Made by a program: the position numbers and the translations under genes. A DNA stretch of 64,000 nucleotides from Closterium sp. Naga37s-1 (lineage: Eukaryota; Streptophyta; Zygnematophyceae; Desmidiales; Closteriaceae), in the NCBI GenBank assembly GCA_947471745.1, contig CANJKZ010000956.1:248001-312000 (forward strand), read 5' to 3'. The first letter of the stretch is position 1, and each line of letters opens with the position of its first letter. Positions 34,984 through 44,572 of the stretch are shown piece by piece. The notes beneath the pieces were generated by a model. The model was not told the DNA's origin and made no database searches. It was given only the letters and a program-made list of their open reading frames with translations.

Positions 34984-36237
34984 CTAGCGAGGGATCTCAG
35001 TGGCGTCTGGGAACTGGTGACGCCACGCGTCCGTCAGGCGGCCGAAGCAGCGCTGGGTGGAGTGAGGGCCCCCGCACTGCTCACCAGTGCGGTCGCCGGT
35101 ACGGAGGACGTAGGTGCAGGGACCAGCACCTCGCTGACGCCCAGCGTACCACTCACGAAGCTGCTGGGGGGACGGGGTCTCACGACTGCGCTGCTGCTGC
35201 TGGCGCGGACCACCACCGGAGCCACTCCTCTGCACAAAGCGGCGACCAGCTCCACCGCTGTCTCCGCCGCCTCCGCTACCTCCGCCGCCTCCTCCACCTC
35301 CGCTCCCTCCACCACCGCTGCCGCCTCCTCCGCCTCCACTGCTGCCACTGACACCTCCACCCCCACCACCACTCCCACCACCACCCCCACCCCCTCCACT
35401 GCCCCCACCACCACCTCCACCGCCCCCGCCAGCCCCTCCAACACCCTTGCCCCCCTTGCCCTTGCCAGGGCGACGTCTCCCGCTAGGGGCAGACGCAGCG
35501 CCGGCCGACTCGAAACCAACGAGGTCGGCCGCAGCAGCAGAAGCAACAGAGGGCAAGAGGGGGGAGGGGGAACACCCCGCAAAGACGGGGGTGCGAGGGT
35601 CACCACGAGAGGCTCCTACAGCGACTATGCTCTGCTCTGCTGCTAGGAGGCGCTCCTCGAGGAGGTCAACGGTGAGTGTGGTGGGGCAAACTGAGAGGAA
35701 GTGGTCCCTGACTAAGCGAAGGGAGTCAGGGAGCCGGGTGACTATGTAGTAGAGGGTGATGTACATGGGGGGGGGGTTCTTGGCACAGAACTCAGCAGGG
35801 AGCGCAGTGCGGTAGCGAGTGTCGCTAGTGCGAAGGTGCGTAATGAGGTCAGCGACTGTGGGAAAGGCAGCAAGGTCAGGGAACAGGTACGGCAGCATGA
35901 GGCGGCTAAGCGCAGCAGTGGCAGGGGAAGAGTAGCGCGCAACTACAGCGTCGTACAAGGTCTGAGCACTCTTGTACTGGCTAAAGTGCGCACGCTCAGT
36001 GGTCGGTAAGTGGCGACGCACAGCAAGACGGGCAGCAGCATCGCGTGTGGCCCACTGTGAGCGTACAGTGCTGTCAGCAGTAGCAAGCGGGGCAGGAGAG
36101 GCACCAGAGGTGAGATCGAATAGGGACAGTCCGTCTGCTCTATCGCACTGTAGGAACAGCTGGAGGTCATCGACCCAGACCTCAAAGTCAACAGCACGAC
36201 CCTCAGCATCAAAGGTAAGGACACTGGGGGTAGCCAT
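34984..36237 (-). pseudogene. Copia D gag fossil (copy 1)
   Basis: It starts MATPSVLTFDAEGRAVDFEV at 36237 and has the same capsid-like motifs as copia C (AHFSQYKSAQTLYD, YSSPATAALSRLMLPY). A long glycine-rich linker (about 35470-35240) leads to an atypical C-X13-C-X3-H-X4-C motif near 35110-35030. The reading is largely open in both copies, but it is part of a broken element. Confidence 0.85.
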
Positions 36238-36239
36238 GA

Positions 36240-37300
36240 CTGCAGCGGCCTAGCAGGGAGGGATCTCACCAGTCGGAGGAAGTAGGGCCGGGGCGCGCAG
36301 GGCGGCTCGGCGACAGAGCGGCTGGGCGGCAGGGTGGCTCGGCGGCTCGGCTGCTGGGCGGCTCGGTGGCACGGCTGCTGGGCGGCTCGGCTGTCGGGCG
36401 GCTCGGCGGCTCGGTTGTTGGGCGGCTCGGCGGCTGGGCGGCCCGGCTGCAGGGCGGCTCGGCGGCTCGGCTGCGGGGCGGCTCTGCTGTCGGGCGGCTC
36501 GGCGGCTCGGCGGCTCGGCTGCGGAGGGGCTGCGTCCGGGACAGGGTCGGGGCCGAGGCAGGGCCGGGACGGGGTCGTAACGGGGCCGGGACAGGGTCGG
36601 GGCCGGGGCAGGTCCGGGACAAGGTCGGGGACAGGGCCGGGCCGGGCCGGGAAGGGACGGCGTAGGAGCCGCGTCAGGTGCCGCGGCAAGGGCAGCGTCG
36701 GGGGGCCGCGGTAGGGGCCGCGTCAGGGGCCGCGTCAGGGGCGGCGTAGGGGCCGCAACAGGGGCGGCGTAGGGGCCGCGTAGGGGCGGCGCAGGGGGCG
36801 CGGCAGGGGCGGTGCAAGGGGCGCGGCAGGGGCAGTGGAGGGGCCGAAGCAGGGGCGGCGTAGGGGCCACGTCAGGGGCCGCACCAGGGGCCGCGTCAGG
36901 GGCCGCGTCAGGGGCCGCGCCAAGGGCCGCGTCAGGGGCCGCGCCAGGGGCCGCGTCAGGGGCCGCGTCAGGGGCCGCGCCAGGGGCCGCGTCAGGGGCC
37001 GCGTCAGGGGCCGCGCCAGGGGTCGCGTAGGGGCCGCGTCAGGGGCCGCGTCAGGGGCCGCGTCAGGGGCCGCGCCAGGGGCCGCGTCAGGGGCCGCGTC
37101 AGGGGCCGCGCCAGGGGCCGCGTAGGGGCCGCGTCAGGGGCGGCGTCAGGGGCCGCGCCAGGGGCCGCGTCAGGGGCCGCGCCAGGGGCCGCGTAGGGGC
37201 CGCGCCAGGGGCGACGTAGGGCCGGTTAGGGGCCGCGTAGGGGCCGCTTAGGGGCCGCGTAGGGGCCGCGTAGGAGGCCGCGTAGGGGCCGCTAAAAAAT
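36240..37300 (-). repeat. GC-rich leader arrays of copia D (copy 1)
   Basis: GGCTCGGCG-type repeats fill about 36300-36540, and about 45 units of GGGGCCGCGTCA or GGGGCCGCGCCA variants fill about 36700-37290. They lie between primer site and gag. The long proline/arginine or alanine frames here come from the repeat. Confidence 0.88.
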
Positions 37301-37401
37301 ATTTTTAGGGCAGGGCAGAATGCGCGTCGGGCAGCTAAAAACAAATCTTATGGTGGGCCCTTAGGAAGGAACGGTCCCATGTAGGAACCCGCTCTATACC
37401 A

Positions 37402-37531
37402 TGTGAAGAAAGAAAACAGGAATGAATGAACTAGGAAACAGGAGGGTACAAGTAGGAAAACCTAGAAGTGTTGTACCCCATATTGTCCAACCCACTACAG
37501 CCTACACAGACTATAGCATATAAGTTTGACA
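37402..37531 (-). repeat. Copia D right LTR (its 5' LTR)
   Basis: It matches 30063-30192 at 127 of 130 positions and is followed by the TCGTG target copy. Confidence 0.92.
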
Positions 37532-37713
37532 TCGTGCGCCCATAACCCCCCAGGCGAACACGCCTGTAACCCCTCCTAGGATCAATCGGACATCTACAGT
37601 ACAGTGCAGATCTACTGACACCCCCCCACATTAAGAGGCCCTGGACTGAGCACAGCGGCAACGACCTACATATGCATACTCCAGGATTCGAACCCAAGAC
37701 CGCTCTGATACCA

Positions 37714-37852
37714 TTTCATAATCCCAACCACTAGACCATTGGGATAAAAGGGCTTTGTTAAGTTGCGTGTCAGTGCGCTCATAACCTCCCAGGACAACGA
37801 GTATGTAACCCTTCCCTAGGATCAATCGGGGATCATTAGTGGACCTCTGACA
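37714..37852 (-). repeat. TRIM LTR 2 (middle, more diverged)
   Basis: It begins TTTCATAATCCC and ends CCTCTGACA. It is related along its length to LTRs 1 and 3 but clearly more diverged, so it may be an older or different lineage copy. Confidence 0.75.
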
Positions 37853-37922
37853 CCCCCCTCGCACTGGGATGCCCGAAGTGCACACACTGGGATTCGAACC
37901 CGAGACCTTCGCTCTGATACCA

Positions 37923-38063
37923 TGTCAGAATCCCAACCACTAGGCCATTGGGATAAAAGGGCTTGTTTGTGTAGCGGGTTCGTGTGCCCACAACCCCCCA
38001 GGCGAACGCGCCTGTAACCCCCCCTATGATCAATCGGGCATCCTCAGTGCAGATCTACTGACA
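37923..38063 (-). repeat. TRIM LTR 3
   Basis: A 141-bp repeat that starts TGTCAGAATCCC and ends CTACTGACA, next to the CGTGG target copy. Confidence 0.85.
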
Positions 38064-38068
38064 CGTGG

Positions 38069-38453
38069 GACCATTTCGCATTACTCAAATGGTGACACCT
38101 GTCACGGCAAGGTTACTGCTCCCCGACGACTGGAAAATACACAACGTTCCACGTCAATCTGCTGCGTCATTACGATGCACCCCAGTCGCCAACCATCGCC
38201 CGACCAAATATTGCGCCAAGTGTCCGACCTGTGGCAGACCCGACACTCGAACCATGGAAGATTCTGAACCATCACGTGGATCTAACGGCCTCGGGACGCC
38301 GCGTCGTCGTTTTACTTCGCTGGAAAGATCGTAAAAGCGATGACGACACGTACGTTGCCGCTGGCTCGCTACAGGGGCACCCGTTTCTGCAAGATTATTT
38401 GACTCACCAGCGCGTCTCGGATATACACCACCTTTCTCAAAAGGGGGGGGTAG
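38069..38453 (+). pseudogene. Gypsy C-terminal region with chromodomain-like segment
   Basis: It resumes as GPFRITQMVTPVTARLLLP, the SH3-like end of integrase. Near 38240-38400 a chromodomain-like stretch reads EPWKILNHHVDL and VVVLLRWKDRKSDDDTY. An AAAAGGGGGGGG polypurine tract precedes the 3' LTR. Copy 2 of this segment lies at 55710-56101. Confidence 0.82.
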
Positions 38454-38733
38454 TGTAAGGATTTTTCCCTAATTCCTTACCGAGTCACACTGTACGCGTA
38501 CAGACCCCAACTTTCGGAGTTCAGGCTCGGTCCGACAACCTCGCCCTCCGAACCACCATCGCGTCGCCTTTGGGTTTTCCAACCCCGAGCCTGCACCCAG
38601 CCATTCGCGGTCCCGCGACCTCGGCCTAGCTAGCAGTTGCTATATTAGTGCTAGGCTTCATTATTTTCTAAGTACTTGTTATCACTTCCGCGTTATTGAA
38701 TCCTGCGCACTCTCTTCATTACAACTCATAACA
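38454..38733 (+). repeat. Gypsy 3' LTR (copy 1)
   Basis: A 280-bp repeat from TGTAAGG to CATAACA, followed by ATATG. It is the intact partner of the split 5' LTR. Confidence 0.93.
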
Positions 38734-38738
38734 ATATG

Positions 38739-39350
38739 CTAGTTTTGTGGTGTGCAATACCAGATAACGTCAGAATCATGTCTGAACCGCAGCATGGCCA
38801 TGGTCGTTATACCTCCTGTGATCGAGGGGCATAAAAGCTTCATGGCTGTTACCGAGGGTCCTGTGCGGACCCGACTTTCCTTACGTCTCCCCGCGCTAGT
38901 ATCCCGCTTGATGTCTTGTGTGTTCTAGTTACCGCTTGCGCCGCACGAAACCATGCCGTCGGCAGTGCTGCCACCGCCATGTCCACGTGTCCGCGCCATT
39001 TCCGCGTCATCTCGCGTTGCTCTCGGCTCTCCACGTTGCGACAACCGGGTGCGATGGCGAGGCACGAGCCCCTTAGGGGTGGCGGCATGTGTGCACATGG
39101 ATGGCAGGGGCGCCGGCAGCGATGGAGAGGGCGACCCCCCACCCTGTGGTCATGGTCATCCTGGTGTGGGGAGTCATCGAAATAGGCATTGGGAATTTCA
39201 GTTAGCAATTTATTGCGTATGTGAAAGATGAGACAACAAGCACATACTTGGGCGACCTGAGCTGCTGCAAACTACAGAACTGAGAACGGTGAGTTAGAGA
39301 AGGAGGAGAAGAACAGGAGAGAGCGTTGTGCTATCAAACAGATGCCCTAC
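38739..39350. other. Host DNA between the gypsy element and the last LRR-like exon
   Basis: No domain, splice-consistent exon or repeat is recognised here. Short open frames on both strands around 38850-39210 look like GC-driven frames. The 3' end of the LRR gene (transmembrane or kinase part, if any) would be expected here or beyond and is not seen. Confidence 0.4.
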
Positions 39351-42300
39351 AGAGCAATGATTCTTGTTAACGAGCCAAAGACAGCGGTAGGTATGGAACC
39401 AGTGAGCTGATTGTTTGGTTAACATCCTGAAAGAGGATTGCAGGGGGCAAGAGCAGAGCTAAAGGCTCAAGGTTAACGAAAACAGTTGGGAGCGACAGAA
39501 CAAGAGGAGGTTCAACTCTGTCATAAACTCTGCCGCAGTACAGCCTGATTACTATTCAGGGCCCAAATTGCGAAGCGCGCGGGGCAAGATTACTATTCTT
39601 GCATACTTCGCGTTTTTTGTGCTGTCTCATCGTGTAAAGCAATCTGATTGGTTACGGAAGGTTTAGAAGCAATCTGATTGGTTACGGAAGGTTTAGAAGC
39701 AATGCGATTGGTTACAGTGCAAGTTTCTCAACTCTGCAATTTGGGACTATCGGTCCCCAAACACACGGTGCCCCCAGGACTTCGCGTTCACCAACCCCAC
39801 CCCCAGCACCCAACCTTGCACAAGATTACTAGTCTTATGCAATTTGGGCCTTGAGCTTTAATACAGCCTTTTGTCTTCAGGAGAGGTGTCCCCAAAAGTA
39901 TTTTCACTAGAAGCACTTTTGTTTGGTGTTTTGAGCTCGGTTTGTTAGTTGTGGTCACCCTATATTACGTTTTGGCCATTTATGGATCTAGAATCCTTTG
40001 AGGTACAGCTTTGGTTGATTTTCTTGTTCAGCCACACCAGATCTTTGGTTGGATCATAAACTCCAACGTTATGTAAAACTCTGTATCTCAATCTCACTCT
40101 CACCTAATGACAAGCGATTCTTCTGCCACCAAACCAACCTTCCAAGGATTGTAAATGCCAAGCTATCACTTGAACACATGGCTGCGTAATCAGAATTCAG
40201 CTGTGTGGAAGGGTTCTGTATTGTATGCTGCTTATAGATATTTTATCTGGATAAGTGCTCCCAAGCTTGCAGGGATGTTACCCAAAATCTGGGTGTCCGA
40301 AAGATCACTGGGAGGAATGCATGCAGGGTACAGGAAGAATGGAAGGAAAGGAAGTGAGGAAAGCATGGCTCTTGCTGTACGAGTGAGGGTTGGAGGATGC
40401 ACGGGATACGAATCGGGTTTGCATGAACAAGGAAAGGCATAGATGGCAAGGGAAATGATGCAAAGAGGTGTGATTGAGGGGAGTGACTGACAGTTTTGTG
40501 AGGGTGAGAATGGAACCAATTTCTTCAGGGATGGGACCAGACAGTTGATTGGAGCTCAGGTCGCTGGGATTGAATAGAATTGGAACGGATTGGAGGATGA
40601 ATGGGGCCAACTAAGGAAGAAAAGGCACATCATCAGAAGCAGCAGCAGCAGATTGATAGAAGAGAGTAGAAGCCTTGATGCCAGCTAGGAAATTATACGC
40701 ATCATGAAGCTAGAACAAACAGAAGCAACATATTTAGTGCAGTTTTGGCTCGCATGTCCAAGTTTGTTGAAAACATTATAGTATACTGCGTGATATTCTT
40801 TACCACGTCATATGGAGATGGTCGACTGGATGTTAAACACTCCCAAAAAAAGTGCCTGCTCGATTGCTCACTAGTTTGTTCTGTGTGACTAATATACCAC
40901 TTGCATGCGCTCTTGCTAGTTCGAGATGGATATGGCATCCATCCACTCTTGCACCTGACTTTTAGCCATAGCTCACATGAAATTCAGACGGGTGAGCGCA
41001 CTGAAGCCAGCAGGAATGCAGCTGGAAAGCTTGTTGTTTGAAGTATTGCTGGAGAGAGCGCAAACAGCGTGAAACAGGAAAATGCAAACAGAAGTCAAGA
41101 GACAGAACATCTTTGTGTCCGAAGAGCGTCACACGAAGAGAGCTGGAGGGATTCAGACGGGAATTATGTTATCTTAGATGAAATCGATGTTACGGTGTAT
41201 ATGCCTGTGAGAATGGCTGTGTGGTTGTCTGAGTGGCTCAAGAGGATGTCGTTTCAGCCCAACATGTTGCATTTAAACAAGCATGCAGTTTTTTCCTACA
41301 TATGAACAGCCAGCCTGCATGATAAAATAGACTTACAGATATGACAAGCTGTCGAGAGAGGTGATGGAGCCAGGTATGGGTCCGGAGAGCTGATTGGTTT
41401 GGAGAACCCTAACCAGTAAGCGAAGGGGCAACGAGGAGGGGTTGGGGAGGAGAGTCGTACAGAACAGGTCACATGAGCTTTGGAAAAACGTTGAGCATTT
41501 GTGGATAAATCAATGGGTGAGGAAAGCACGCAGTATCAACAGATACACAAAGCAGACGAGGGAAAGCAAAAACAGGCGATTTGAGAGCAAAATGAAGCTG
41601 AGAGGCGGGCGATGGGAGCAGGAAGACTAGAGTGGAGGGAAAAGAATGTCAAAGGGAGATGGTATAGCGGACATAATGTAGCAGAGCGAGCACAAAGGGC
41701 AGAAAAATGGTAGACACGAGGTGATTAAAGGAGAAAGGAGAAATGAATAGAACCATCTAGCTGATTGTTGGAGAGTGCCCTGGAAAGAGGCAATTGGACA
41801 TGGACAGTATGGCGTGCAGAGGCATTGAAAGCAGGGGCAGGGAGAAGGGGACAAAAGGAGCAGGGATAATTGGCACAAAGGGACAAAAGCAGGGGCAGGG
41901 AGCAGTTTGTTGAATTGAAGAAATTAAAGATAAGTGGAGCCATGGCTGTGTGAAGGCAGCAGAGCCATGGCTGGGGGAGTGAGTAACACGTGGCACAAGC
42001 GAAGGTGTTTAGTCACTTAGAATTTTCTGGGCCTCTAGGATATATGGCTAACTAACGCAAGTGGTGGGATGAGGAGGGACTTGTGAAGGCACATGAAGAA
42101 CAAAAAACAGGCAAATCGTGTAGTCCTGACACGCGTTGAAACAATACAGGCAGGAGAGAGGGGGTTAGAAGAAAATGTTACAAGAAAAGAAAACAAATAA
42201 ATACAACAATCTTGAAATGAAGCAAAGCGCTAGGGCTCACAGGGACACAAGTTTTGTCAAGGAACCAATCTCAGGAGGGATGGAACCAGTGAGCTGATTG

Positions 42301-44535
42301 TTATAGAGATACCTGAATGGGGCAACGTTGAACCAACGGCCAAGAGGAATGAATGCCAGGAAAGAAGAGGCACGAATTCATGGTAAGCATGTTATTCTGT
42401 TCTGAAGGAGGACATAGATATAACTTCCAACCAAGCATACCTGAGGACATTAATAATACTTTACACACTAACAACCAGTGCCTGAACCACATATATTGTA
42501 GTGAACATGATGAAGAGAGGGGGTCGAGCCTGGCTCAGCTTAGCCTGACCAGACCAAAAAGCTAGCTCACCACACCATTGAGTTAACGTGAGCCTAGTTG
42601 ATCCCCTCCCAACCCAATTTCATCTCATGCCAAACGAGATCAAGCAGGGTCCGACTCGAGCCAAGCTGGGGTGCCCACCATTGGCTCGCTTGTCGGATTT
42701 GAGCCCGCAAGTTTTGTTCCAAAGGGTATTTATCCCACCAAATTCACGAAATGGCAAAGCACGTGTCATTTCTAGCTTGCTTTGATCAGCATGATGCTAC
42801 AAGGCAATTATCATCTTACCTACATCGTTTGTTGTGTGCGACTTACAGGATGGTGAGTTGAGCAAGAGCACCAAGACTCGCAGGAATGGCACCTGAGAGC
42901 AGGTTGTACGAAAGATCTCTGAACGAAACAAGCCAAGCAGAAGAGGTCTAAAGATTTGTCAGCTGTTACAACGATGATAAACAATGTGTGATACACAGAA
43001 GAAGATGCATATGTGTGATACTATGATGCGAATCAATGTCAACACAACAGGCAGCAGGAGTAGTGAGTGAGTATGACCAAAACAAAAAGGCAAAAGAAGG
43101 TCCAACGAATAAGGGTAGGGCAGGCTGGTTTGTGAGGACGACGAGACAGAAAAAAGGGTAGGGCTTACAGCAATACGAGTGTCGTTATGGAACCAATCTC
43201 AGCAGGGATGGAGTCAGAGAGCTGATTGTTGCAGAGATTCTTGCATTGATTGAAAGGGGCAGAGGCAGCAGTGGCAAGGTGGTAGGAAAGAGGACCGAGG
43301 TCACGAAGCTTGAAGCGAGATGAAAGGGCACGCTTGAAGGAGGAAAGAAGAGAAGAGGAGGAAAGAATGATGAAGTCATCAACATAGACGAGAAGCATGA
43401 AGAAGGATGCAGCTGTAGGCCGATAAGGAGATTGAGGAGGAGCAATGAAGAGGCCGGGGTCCGCACGGGCAGCAAAAAGGCAAAAGGCAGCAAGCTCTTC
43501 ACGAAGTTTGCGGTACCACCACCGCGGCGCTTGCTTCAACCCGTACAACGGTTTGTGAAGCCCTTGCAGCCAATGTGAGGCAAATATTTGCGGAAAGAAA
43601 ATAACTCACAGGATAGTATGTTGGGTAAGAGCACTGAAACTGGCAGGAATGGTGCCAGAAAGCTGGTTGCCTGAAAGATCCCTGAAAGGTACAAGGCAAC
43701 CAGTAGAGGCCTAAAAGTCGTTAGCTAAATGTAGACACGTCGAATGGAACTAAGAAATGTTGTGCTGGGAGGAGCCTATTCATGTTCAATGCAAGTTAGC
43801 TCAGTAGTTGAGGCCCTTGCTTGATGACAAGTTAAACAAAATGCAATGGGATCGACGAGCAAGCGGTGAGGAAAGGAGATGATACGAAAACGTACATGTG
43901 ACAATGCCTAGTATGACTGGAGGAGGGTCTACGAGGGGGTGGATTAAACGTCCTTACATGGATATCATCTTTGTGAGCAAGCCAATGTTAGTGGGGATAG
44001 GGCCTGAGATCTGGTTGTTAGCAAGAGAACTATTCAGGAGATGGGAAAAGAGGGTCGGGAACAGGAGAGTAAGTCAGAGGACAAGAGAGAGGCAATTGTG
44101 AGAGGGTAAGTGTGAGGCAATCGTGAGAGGCATGAAGAATGAGATGAATGTAGGACAACGTGGCACCCACGTGACAACGTGACAGCATGGCAACGTGGTA
44201 GCGTGGCTCCCACAAATACTTTGTACATTAGCATGGCTCGAGTCAAGTTGAAGTCGATATGGGAATTTTGCCATCCAATTTAAAGGGAGGAACTGGCGTC
44301 TGGCCCTAAACTAGGGTAGGCAAATATTTTACACCCAAGTTGTACATGGGTGTTGGTGTATTACTGGGAAGGCTCATCCATGCAGGGCAATAGAAAACAT
44401 ATTGCATATCAGACAGAAATTTAAAACACACATTCTAAAGAGCAACACAGGCGCGCACGCGCACACACACACACTCTCTCTCTCACACACACACATACAC
44501 ACACACCACACACACACACACACACCACACACACA

Positions 44536-44572
<37 letters not shown>

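Larger units (their letters stand above)
30063..37531 (-). mobile_element. Copia D (copy 1): Ty1/copia retrotransposon, fossil, inserted in the TRIM LTR
   Basis: LTRs of 130 bp lie at 30063-30192 and 37402-37531, with target duplication TCGTG at 30058-30062 and 37532-37536. Read on the - strand, the order is leader, Gag, protease, integrase, RT, RNase H. The primer site reads TGGTATAGAGCGGG. The LTRs differ at three sites (2.3%), making this one of the youngest insertions. It has about three or four breaks. A second, truncated copy lies at 48411-55177 through the segmental duplication. Confidence 0.92.
30001..37620 (-). repeat. TRIM LTR 1, split by copia D
   Basis: Its parts are 30001-30062 and 37537-37620. 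It begins TGTTAGAATCCC and ends CTACTGACA, and differs from LTR 3 at about nine sites and a small gap. It is interrupted by copia D with target duplication TCGTG. Confidence 0.85.
30001..38063 (-). mobile_element. TRIM-like miniature LTR element with three LTRs, carrying copia D
   Basis: Without copia D the element is about 589 bp. It has LTR 1 (30001-30062 plus 37537-37620), a 93-bp inner domain, LTR 2 (37714-37852), a 70-bp inner domain and LTR 3 (37923-38063). The target duplication CGTGG flanks it at 29996-30000 and 38064-38068. Each inner domain, read on the - strand, starts with TGGTATCAGAGC (initiator tRNA-Met primer site) and ends in a G-rich polypurine tract, with no coding capacity. 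This is the plan of TRIM/SMART elements, with one extra LTR plus inner domain. Confidence 0.85.
5275..38733 (+). mobile_element. Ty3/gypsy chromovirus-type LTR retrotransposon, fossil, split by nested insertions
   Basis: The element is made of four surviving segments: 5275-5486, 12386-15758, 28869-30000 and 38069-38733, about 5.4 kb in all. The LTRs begin TGTAAGG and end CATAACA. The flanks are GTATG on the left and ATATG on the right, a 5-bp target duplication with one mismatch. Domain order is Gag with a CCHC knuckle, protease, reverse transcriptase, RNase H, integrase and a C-terminal chromodomain-like segment, the order expected of plant chromoviruses. The LTRs differ at about nine sites plus one 12-bp indel, roughly 3.4%. 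Several breaks are present besides the insertions. Confidence 0.9.

Noticed and set aside
36250-37344. Alanine/proline/arginine-rich frames on both strands of the copia D leader
   Set aside because: Tandem 12-bp units without stops in several frames; a repeat artefact, seen again at 53896-54990.
37685-37922. Possible tRNA genes, because of GGTTCGAATCC motifs followed by a TACCA-type end
   Set aside because: No A-box, anticodon arm or cloverleaf; the motif belongs to the primer-site region of the TRIM-like element.
38849-39231. Open frames of about 90-120 codons on both strands between the gypsy element and the LRR gene
   Set aside because: GC-rich overlapping frames with no domain or splice support; duplicated unchanged at 56497-56879 only because the whole block is duplicated.
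43165-43548. RT-LRR fusion protein encoded by one continuous frame
   Set aside because: The RT piece occupies the intron position and ends in a pyrimidine-rich acceptor tract; a fossil fragment read through into an exon explains it better than a domesticated fusion.
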